Assembly: GCA_040902425.1 (NCBI GenBank)
Contig: JBBDXI010000061.1
Location: 54,254-118,253, forward strand
Source: JBBDXI01 sp040902425
Lineage (GTDB): Bacteria > Planctomycetota > Phycisphaerae > Phycisphaerales > UBA1924
DNA: 64,000 nucleotides
Direction: 5' to 3'
Shown: positions 57,663 to 64,000 of the stretch, in pieces
How positions within the stretch are numbered: position 1 is the first letter of the stretch
Layout of the letters: each line of letters opens with the position of its first letter
Position numbers and translations under genes: made by a program
The notes under the pieces: model-generated
The model's input: the letters and a program-made list of their open reading frames with translations, nothing else
The model's database searches: none
Told to the model about the DNA's origin: nothing

Positions 57663-60600
57663 ATGCCGATCCCACGAGCGGCCCGCGCGGTTGTTCTGTC
57701 TGTGTCCCTGCTCCTGGCGCTCGCCGCCGGCGCCTCCGCCCAGGAGGTCGCCGACGACGCGGCCCTGCGCGGCTACCAGAGCGCCACCGGCCTCCTCTCG
57801 CGCGGCATGAACGACCTGGCGGTCCGCGAGTACCGCGCCTTCCTCAAGGACCACCCGACGCACGCCCGCGCCCCCGCGGCCAAGTACGGCCTGGGCGTCG
57901 CCCTGGCGCGCCTGAACCGGCACGAGGAAGCGGCGGGGGTCCTGGAGGGCCTGGAGCGGGCCCGGGGCTTCGAGTTCGCGCCGGAGGCGGGCGTCCTGCG
58001 GGCGCAGAGCCTCATGGCCGCGTCGAAGTTCGCCGACGCTGCGGCGACCCTGGCCTCCACCGTGGAGCGGCACAGCGGGCACGACCTCGCCGACGACGCG
58101 ACGGCGCTGCTGGCCGAATGCCGGCACCGCGCCGGCGAGCACGCGAAGGTGGAGCCGGCGCGGGCCGCGCTCGAGGCCGGGTGGCCCCAGTCGCCCCTGC
58201 GCGACCGCGCCGAGTACTTCGCGGGCCTGGCCCTCATCGCGCTGGAGAAAGACAGCGCCGCCGCGCAGCGCCTGGGGGGACTGGCGAAGCAGTGGCCGCG
58301 GTCGCCGCTGGCCCCGCAGGCCGCCCTGCTCGGCGCGCAGTGCGCCCAGCGGGCGGGGGATTCGGGGCTCGCGGAAGACCTGTACGAGCGCGCCGGCACC
58401 GGCGGGGCCGCCCCGGCCGAGGCCCGGCTCGGCGCCGCCTCCCTCAAGCGCGCCGCCGGGAAGCTCGACGAGGCCCGCGAGGCGCTCGACCGCCTCATCG
58501 CCGAGGCGGGCGACAAGGCCCCCGCGGGCGCGCTCCTGGAGCGCGGGCGCATCCTGCTGGAACTCGGCCAGCACGGGCCGGCCCTGAAGGACTTCGAGCG
58601 GTACGCCGGCGCGCCGGGCGCCGACAAGGCCGCGGCGGCGTACTGGATCGCCCGCTCCCACCTGAAGGCGGGCGAGCCGAAGGAGGCCGCCGCCCAGCTC
58701 CGCGCCGGCCTCCGCGCCGAGCCGACGGGCGAGATGCGCCCGCTCCTGGCGTTCGACCTGGGCGCGGCCCTCCTCCAGGCGGGCGACGAGGAGGCCGCCT
58801 CGGCCGCCCTCGGGGAGTTCCGCACGCGCCACGCATCGCACGAGCAGGCGCCCGCCGCGACCGAGGCCCTCGCCACCCTCCGCCACCGCCAGGGCAAGTA
58901 CGCCGAGAGCGAGGCGATCTGCGAGGAGTTCCGGCGGGACTTCCCGAAGCACGCCCTCACGCCCCGCATCGACTTCGTCTCCGCGGAGAACGCGTTCCTC
59001 GGCGGCGACATGACGCGGGCGATCCGCGGGTACAAGGCCTACCTCACGCGCCACCCGGCGGAGGCGGGCGGCGAGACCGGCGCGCTGGCGAAGTTCCGCC
59101 TCGGCTGCGCCTACTTCCGCGACGGCTCCGGGGCCAAGGCTCGCCCGCTCCTGGAGGAGGCGGCGGCCAGGGCCCCGCAGAGCCCGACGTTCCGCCCGGC
59201 GCTCCTGTACCTCGGCGACATCGCCTTCCAGGCCGGGCAGTGGGCCGAGGCCGAGACCCGGTTGCGGGCGTACCTGGCGCTCGGAGCGGACCTGCCGGCG
59301 GCCGACGATGCGCTCCTGAAGCTCGGCATCGCCCTGCGCCGCCAGGGGCGCGAGGCCGACGCGCCCGAGCCGCTCCGGCGTCTGCTCAACGACCACCCCA
59401 ACAGCCCGCACCGCCCGCTCGCCACCCTCGAGCTGGGCCGCGCCCTGCTCGCCGCCGGCAGCGAGGAGGAGGGGATGCAGCGCCTGCGCGAGGCCGCCGC
59501 CGGGCCCGACAAGGACCTCGCCGCGATCGCCCAGACGCAACTGGGGTCCATGGCCGCGGGCAGCGGCGACAGCGAGTCGGCGGCCCGCGCCTTCCGCGCC
59601 GCGGCCGGGGGCTCCGGCGAGTCGGCGGCCGAGGCGCTCCTGGGCCTGGGGTCGGTGCTCGCCGGGGCGGGGAAGCACGGCGAGGCGGTCGAGGCGTTCG
59701 ACCGCTTCCTGCGCGACCACGCCTCGCACCCGCGCGCCGGCGAGGCCCGGGCCCGGCGCGCCCTGGCCAACGCCCGCCTGTCTCAGGATGACAGCACGCT
59801 CACCGACCTGGAGGGGGCGCTGGCGCAGGGCGACCTGAGCGCCGACCTCCGCGCCGCGCTCGCCTACGAGCGCACCGCGTGCCTCCGCAAGCTCGGCCGC
59901 TCCGAGGACGCCGAGCGCGCCGCGCGGGAACTGCTCGCCTCCACCAGGGACCCCGTGCTGCGCGTCCACGCCGCGCTCGACGTGGCCCGGTCCCACTTCG
60001 ACGCCAAGCGCTACGCCGAGGCCGCGTCGCTCCTCCGCGAGGTCGAGAAGGACCTGGCGAACCCCGCCCTTCCCGGGGCGGTCCGCGAGAACGCCGCCTA
60101 CCAGCGCGCCGCCTGCGAATACCGCCTCGAGCGCCCCAGGGAGGCCGCGGCCCTCTTCGAAGCGTTCCTCAGGGCGCACCCCGAGAGCCCGCTGTTCGCC
60201 TCCGCGTCGCTCCTCGCCGGCGAGTGCCTGCACCAGGCCCGCCAGCCGCAGCGGGCCGTCGAGCACCTCCGGCGGGCCCTGGAGAAGGGCCTGGGCGAGC
60301 CCGACGAGCAGGTTGCCCGCCTGCGCCTCGGCGATGCCCTCGCCGCCTCGCAGGATTGGCCCGCCAGCGAGCAGACCTTCGCCGCCTTCCTCGAGAAGTT
60401 CGCGCGCAGCGACCAGTGGTTCCAGGCCCGCTTCGGGCGGGGCTGGGCGCTGGAGAACCAGGGCCGGCACGACGACGCCATCGCCGAGTACCGGCGCATC
60501 ACCGAGCGCCACCAGGGCTCCACCGCCGCCCGCGCCCAGTTCCAGATCGGCGAGTGCCTCTTCGCCCAGGGCAGGCACGAGGACGCCGCGGCCGAGCTGC

Positions 60601-60809
60601 TCAAGGTGGACATTCTGTACGCCTACCCCGAGTGGAGCGCGGCCGCGCTCTACGAGGCGGGCCGCTGCTTCGAGGCCCTGGGGAACCGCGAGCAGGCGGC
60701 CGAGCAGTTCCGGCTCGTGCGGGAGAAGCACCCGCAGAGCCGGTGGGCCGAGATGGCGGGCAAGAAGCTCGCGTCGGGTGAGTCCGGCGGGAACAGGAGG
60801 GAACCGTGA
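57663..60809 (+). CDS. Tetratricopeptide-repeat secreted protein
   Basis: A 1048-residue exported protein with a signal peptide (about 1-26) followed by roughly 20-25 TPR-like repeats, e.g. DLAVREYRAFLKDHPTHARAP, EAICEEFRRDFPKHALTP, AAALFEAFLRAHPESPLF and AIAEYRRITERHQGSTAA. Such alpha-solenoids scaffold envelope complexes. It is the first gene of an operon with ExbB, ExbD and a PD40 protein, and overlaps ExbB by 4 bases. The arrangement resembles YbgF/Tol-Pal-like systems of planctomycetes. ATG 57663 is preferred over an in-frame ATG at 57621. Confidence 0.87.
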   Translation: MPIPRAARAVVLSVSLLLALAAGASAQEVADDAALRGYQSATGLLSRGMNDLAVREYRAFLKDHPTHARAPAAKYGLGVALARLNRHEEAAGVLEGLERARGFEFAPEAGVLRAQSLMAASKFADAAATLASTVERHSGHDLADDATALLAECRHRAGEHAKVEPARAALEAGWPQSPLRDRAEYFAGLALIALEKDSAAAQRLGGLAKQWPRSPLAPQAALLGAQCAQRAGDSGLAEDLYERAGTGGAAPAEARLGAASLKRAAGKLDEAREALDRLIAEAGDKAPAGALLERGRILLELGQHGPALKDFERYAGAPGADKAAAAYWIARSHLKAGEPKEAAAQLRAGLRAEPTGEMRPLLAFDLGAALLQAGDEEAASAALGEFRTRHASHEQAPAATEALATLRHRQGKYAESEAICEEFRRDFPKHALTPRIDFVSAENAFLGGDMTRAIRGYKAYLTRHPAEAGGETGALAKFRLGCAYFRDGSGAKARPLLEEAAARAPQSPTFRPALLYLGDIAFQAGQWAEAETRLRAYLALGADLPAADDALLKLGIALRRQGREADAPEPLRRLLNDHPNSPHRPLATLELGRALLAAGSEEEGMQRLREAAAGPDKDLAAIAQTQLGSMAAGSGDSESAARAFRAAAGGSGESAAEALLGLGSVLAGAGKHGEAVEAFDRFLRDHASHPRAGEARARRALANARLSQDDSTLTDLEGALAQGDLSADLRAALAYERTACLRKLGRSEDAERAARELLASTRDPVLRVHAALDVARSHFDAKRYAEAASLLREVEKDLANPALPGAVRENAAYQRAACEYRLERPREAAALFEAFLRAHPESPLFASASLLAGECLHQARQPQRAVEHLRRALEKGLGEPDEQVARLRLGDALAASQDWPASEQTFAAFLEKFARSDQWFQARFGRGWALENQGRHDDAIAEYRRITERHQGSTAARAQFQIGECLFAQGRHEDAAAELLKVDILYAYPEWSAAALYEAGRCFEALGNREQAAEQFRLVREKHPQSRWAEMAGKKLASGESGGNRREP

Positions 60810-61615
60810 TGCTGCCGCAGGGAGTTCTCGTCGTCCTCGCCGTCGCGAACCCGCCCGCGGGCGCTGTGCCGGACCACCTCCGCGTCGGGTCGGTGTGGGA
60901 CCTGCTGGTCAAGGGCGGGCCGGTGATGATCCCGATCATCCTCTGCTCGCTGATCGCCGTGGCGATCGTGGCGGAGCGGCTCATCGCCCTCCGCCGCTCG
61001 CGCCTGATCCCGCCGCCGTTCGTCCCCGGGCTGAAGCAGGTGCTGCGCGATCCCTCCCGCGACCGGGCCGCGGCCATCAGCTACTGCGAGTCCGACCCCA
61101 GCCCCATCGCCGCCGTCTTCGCCGTCGGAATCAAGCGGCTCGGCGAGCCGCTTGACCTCCTCGAGCGCCACGTGAGCGAGGCGGGCGAGCGCCAGGTGCA
61201 ACGTCTCCGCGTGCGCCTCCGGCTGCTCTCCGTCCTCGCCACGTTGGCGCCGTTGCTGGGGCTGCTCGGCACCATCACCGGCATGATCTCCGCCTTCCAG
61301 ACGGTCGCCATCTCCGGCGAGGCCCTCGGCAAGACCGAGATGCTCGCCAAGGGCATCTACGAGGCCATGATCACGACCGCGGCGGGCCTGATCGTCGCGA
61401 TCCCGCTCACGCTCTGCTACCACTGGATCAGCTCCATCATCGAGAATCGCGTGGCCGAGATCGACGGGCTGGTCTCGGAGTTCGTCGAGCACTACGCCCT
61501 CAACGGCGGACGCCCGCCGCAGATCGCGGCCCCGCAGGCGGAGCTCAAACCCGCCGGCGCGCCCGAGGCCCGCGAGCCGGCGGACGCCCTCGAGCCCGCG
61601 GGGGCCCCGGCATGA
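60806..61615 (+). CDS. exbB: ExbB/TolQ-family proton channel
   Basis: A 269-residue MotA/TolQ/ExbB-type membrane protein with three segments (about 36-58, 145-170, 185-210). APLLGLLGTITGMISAFQ is the family signature. It probably forms the proton-driven motor with ExbD. GTG 60806 has AGGAGG and overlaps the TPR stop; ATG 60809 is also possible. A Pro/Ala/Glu tail (about 245-269) is likely unstructured. Confidence 0.92.
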   Translation: MMLPQGVLVVLAVANPPAGAVPDHLRVGSVWDLLVKGGPVMIPIILCSLIAVAIVAERLIALRRSRLIPPPFVPGLKQVLRDPSRDRAAAISYCESDPSPIAAVFAVGIKRLGEPLDLLERHVSEAGERQVQRLRVRLRLLSVLATLAPLLGLLGTITGMISAFQTVAISGEALGKTEMLAKGIYEAMITTAAGLIVAIPLTLCYHWISSIIENRVAEIDGLVSEFVEHYALNGGRPPQIAAPQAELKPAGAPEAREPADALEPAGAPA

Positions 61616-62025
61616 TCCGCGCCCGCACCCTCGACTCAACCCCCTCGCTCGACCTCACGCCGATCGTCGACATGGTCTTCCTCCTCCTCATCTTCTTCCT
61701 CGCGGCGACCACCTTCCAGCAGACCGAACGCGAGATGACCGTCGCCCTCCCCTCCGCCAGCGCCGCCGTCCCCATCAGCGCCGCCCTGCGCGAGATCGTC
61801 GTCAACGTCGACCAGGAGGGCCGCATCGTCATCGGCGGCCGGGCGACAACCGGCGAGGAGCTGGCCTCGCTCGTCAAGGGCGCTGTCGCCGGCAACCCGG
61901 AGCAGAAGGTCAGCGTCCGCGGCGACCGGCGGGCCGCGTACGAGCACATCGTCGCCGTCCTGGACATCTGCAAGGCCGCCGGCATCCAGGAGCCGTACCT
62001 CGACACCCTCCAGCTGCGGGACTAG
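61612..62025 (+). CDS. exbD: ExbD/TolR-family protein
   Basis: A 137-residue protein with a single N-terminal membrane helix (LTPIVDMVFLLLIFFLAA) that carries the conserved Asp needed for proton movement, followed by a periplasmic TolR-like domain. It overlaps the ExbB stop by four bases (ATGA). Pair with ExbB and the downstream TonB-like tailed PD40 protein suggests an energised envelope complex. Confidence 0.92.
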   Translation: MIRARTLDSTPSLDLTPIVDMVFLLLIFFLAATTFQQTEREMTVALPSASAAVPISAALREIVVNVDQEGRIVIGGRATTGEELASLVKGAVAGNPEQKVSVRGDRRAAYEHIVAVLDICKAAGIQEPYLDTLQLRD

Positions 62026-62077
62026 ATCACGCTGCGCTTGCGGGCGGCCCGCCCGCCCGCGCCGATGAGCCCCACCC

Positions 62078-64000
62078 ATGAGACCGGCCCGAATCATCCC
62101 GGCACTGGCGGCGGCCGTCGTCCTCGGCCTGGCGGTCCTGGCCGGCCTCTGGGCCGTGCTCACACGCCCGGACCGCCTCTACACCGACGGGTCCACCATC
62201 CGCCAGCCCGCCTCCGCCGCCAGCCCGCGGGACATCCTCTGGCAGCCGCCGACGCCCCACGAGGCCCTGAACACCCCGGCCGAGGAGTACGAGCCGCGCG
62301 TGAGCCCGGACGGCCGGCGGATGTACTTCGTCCGCGGCCGCGCCGGCGAGAACGCCGACATCTACGTGCGCGAGCGCACGCCCGAGGGCTGGGGCGAGGC
62401 CACCCCCCTGGCCGCGATCAACACCGAAAGGGATGAGCTCGGCCCCGAACTCTCCGCCGATGGGGCCCTCCTGCTTTTCTACAGCAACCGCGACGACGGG
62501 CGCGGCGGCTATGACCTCTGGGCCGCAAGCCGCGACGGCGACGGCTGGGGAGAGCCCTTCAACCTCGGCGAGTCGGTCAACACGCCGTACAACGAGTACA
62601 GCCCGGCCCTCACGCCCGACGGCGCCGGGCTCTACTTCGCCTCCAACCGCCCCCGCCCCGGCGAGCCCCCCGAGCTGAGCGCCGCCGCGTGGCCCGCCAC
62701 CCTCCGCGAGAACCAGATCGGCCACGACTACGACCTCTACCGGTCGCCGGTCACCGGCGACCCGGCCTCGCCCGCCTACGGCCCCGCCGAATCAGTCCTC
62801 GCCCTGAACACCGAGCACAACGAGGGCACGCCCGCCCTCAGCCCCGTCGGCGACTTCCTCTACTTCAGCTCCGACCGCCCCGGCGGCGAGGGCGGGCTCG
62901 ACCTCTACCGCGTCCGTCGCCTCGGCGCGGGCCACGGCGCCGTCGAGAACCTCGGCGCGCCGGTCAACTCCCCCTGGCACGACCTCGACCCCGCCCCGAG
63001 CATGGGCGGCTTCGCCCTGGATTTCAGCTCATCCCGCCCGCTCCCGCCGCCCGCGCCGCCCGCGCCCGAATCCGCCGACGCGACCGAGGCCGCGCCGCCC
63101 CTCGCCGCGGGCGACTACAACCTCTTCCACACCGAGTCGCGCGAGGTCTACATCGAGCGCGAGGCGCGCCCCTTCGACTGGGCGGGCCTCTGGGCGACCC
63201 TCTGGCCGTGGCTCCTCTGGCTGCTGCTCCTGGCCCTCCTGCTCTTCCTTCTCTGGCTCCTGCGCGAAATCCTGCTGAACCGGCGGCTCACCACCCTCGC
63301 CAAGTGCCTGCTCGGCTCCGCCATCGCCCACATGATCATCCTCTTCCTGCTCTCCCTCTGGGGCGTGACGGCCTCGCTGGGCGAGCTGTTCAAGAAGCCG
63401 GGCGGCGCCCGCGTCCACCTGGTCTCCGCCGAGCACGGCAGCGATGCCCTCGTGGAGCAGGTCCGGGGCGAGCTGGTGACCACCGAGGCCGAGCCCGCCC
63501 GGATGGCCGAGTTCACGCCGACGATCAGCCTTCCCGTCGAGATCGCAGCGCTCGACCCTCAGGCGAACGTCGATCGCGCCGAGGCCACGCCCGAGCGCCT
63601 GGTCGAGCGGACGCCGATGGAGGCGCCCGCCGCGCCCCCCGAGTCGCCGCCCCAGCGCACCGAGCCCACGCTCCCGCCCGAGGTCCGGGCCCACATGGCC
63701 ATCCCCGAGGCGCCCGCCCCAACCGCCGCCGCCGAGCCGACCACCGCCGCCGCCGCGCCGACCGCCCCGCCGCTGGAGAGCGCCCCGAGCGTCACGCCCG
63801 CCCTCGTGCAGGCCCGCGACGCCGCGCCCGCCCCGGCAGCCCCCGCGATCTCCGCCGCCCCCGCACCCGCAGCCTCGCTCGAGCTCTCCCGCGCGGCCGA
63901 GCCCCAGCTCCCGCGCCCCGCGGCCCCGCCCGACTTGCCCGCGCCGCAGCTCGCCACGCTGCAGACGCCCGCGCCAGCGACGCCCGCGCCGAGCCCCATC
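62078..64000 (+). CDS. PD40 beta-propeller protein with membrane helices and TonB-like tail (3' end outside window)
   Basis: The visible 641 residues start at MRPARIIPALAAAVV (signal/anchor helix about 7-25). Four or more PD40/WD40-like blades follow (about 55-310), e.g. EYEPRVSPDGRRMYFV, LGPELSADGALLLFYSN, YSPALTPDGAGLYFAS and GTPALSPVGDFLYFSSDRP. Two membrane helices (about 370-395 and 410-430) then lead to a long Pro/Ala/Glu-rich region, like a TonB periplasmic linker. The end is not in the window, so a C-terminal TonB or other domain cannot be judged. It is the fourth gene of the TPR-ExbB-ExbD operon, 52 bases after the ExbD stop. Confidence 0.83.
   Translation, partial: MRPARIIPALAAAVVLGLAVLAGLWAVLTRPDRLYTDGSTIRQPASAASPRDILWQPPTPHEALNTPAEEYEPRVSPDGRRMYFVRGRAGENADIYVRERTPEGWGEATPLAAINTERDELGPELSADGALLLFYSNRDDGRGGYDLWAASRDGDGWGEPFNLGESVNTPYNEYSPALTPDGAGLYFASNRPRPGEPPELSAAAWPATLRENQIGHDYDLYRSPVTGDPASPAYGPAESVLALNTEHNEGTPALSPVGDFLYFSSDRPGGEGGLDLYRVRRLGAGHGAVENLGAPVNSPWHDLDPAPSMGGFALDFSSSRPLPPPAPPAPESADATEAAPPLAAGDYNLFHTESREVYIEREARPFDWAGLWATLWPWLLWLLLLALLLFLLWLLREILLNRRLTTLAKCLLGSAIAHMIILFLLSLWGVTASLGELFKKPGGARVHLVSAEHGSDALVEQVRGELVTTEAEPARMAEFTPTISLPVEIAALDPQANVDRAEATPERLVERTPMEAPAAPPESPPQRTEPTLPPEVRAHMAIPEAPAPTAAAEPTTAAAAPTAPPLESAPSVTPALVQARDAAPAPAAPAISAAPAPAASLELSRAAEPQLPRPAAPPDLPAPQLATLQTPAPATPAPSPI

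Noticed and set aside
57498..60731. A 1077-codon minus-strand frame opposite the TPR gene
   Set aside because: Composition is Gly/Arg/Leu-rich with no motif; the plus-strand TPR protein has a signal peptide, repeats and operon coupling.
1..64000. CRISPR array
   Set aside because: No regularly spaced repeat-spacer series was seen; the ACAGATG and GATGTCG arrays are too short and without spacers.

Overview
The window is GC-rich chromosomal (probably metagenome-assembled, with one 10-N gap) DNA from a Gram-negative-type bacterium, most likely a planctomycete of the Phycisphaerae. Supporting signs are two PEP-CTERM-like secreted proteins ending in a hydrophobic segment plus Arg cluster, a pilin-like protein with a GFSRMEA processing site, a zinc-ribbon-tailed membrane protein, VIT/VWA and PD40 proteins, a GxxExxY protein, ExbB/ExbD, LolA/MMPL genes, and many small palindromic repeats placed inside and between genes. 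Most genes are close-packed and often overlap by ATGA/GTGA. No intergenic stretch exceeds about 300 bases. The taxonomic call is inference; no rRNA is present.

Region 1 (1-11.3 kb, minus strand): a PTS-type regulatory set (HPr, IIA-Ntr, hibernation factor), a DUF502 membrane protein, tRNA-Ile, two PEP-CTERM proteins, a VIT/VWA protein followed by a two-component pair, and a lipoprotein gamma-glutamyltransferase. Region 2 (11.4-16.2 kb): a ferritin-like protein, a signal peptidase I with a very large insertion, and a three-gene secreted-protein operon ending in a DUF1573 protein, of visibly lower GC. Region 3 (16.3-34 kb): metabolic genes (MmgE/PrpD, isocitrate/isopropylmalate dehydrogenase, cysteine synthase-like, fused aconitase-type enzyme, aminotransferase, fused SucD-citrate synthase enzyme) mixed with small accessory genes. 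This region carries most of the repeats, including a GxxExxY gene enclosed by about 32-bp terminal inverted repeats.

Region 4 (about 34.8-54 kb) is the highlight: a biosynthetic locus resembling aryl polyene/xanthomonadin clusters. It encodes a halogenase-like flavoprotein, a single polypeptide fusing a ketosynthase to a ketosynthase-like chain-length-factor domain, three lysophospholipid-type acyltransferases, an MMPL exporter, a lipoprotein, an aryl-acid-type AMP ligase, an FkbO/Hyg5-type chorismatase, a LolA-like carrier, a FabZ-like dehydratase and an ACP. Divergently there are a UbiE-type methyltransferase, an A-T-TE NRPS-like enzyme whose specificity code resembles glycine, and a phosphopantetheinyl transferase. 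A plausible reading is: chorismate to hydroxybenzoate, activation by the AMP ligase, polyene extension by KS-CLF/ACP/DH, tailoring by halogenase, methyltransferase and acyltransferases, and export by MMPL/LolA. No ketoreductase or thioesterase of the usual aryl polyene set was seen in the window.

Region 5 (54-64 kb, plus strand): a BlaI/BlaR1-type regulator-protease pair with a candidate operator/promoter, then an operon of TPR protein, ExbB, ExbD and a PD40 propeller protein with a TonB-like proline-rich tail that runs off the window end.
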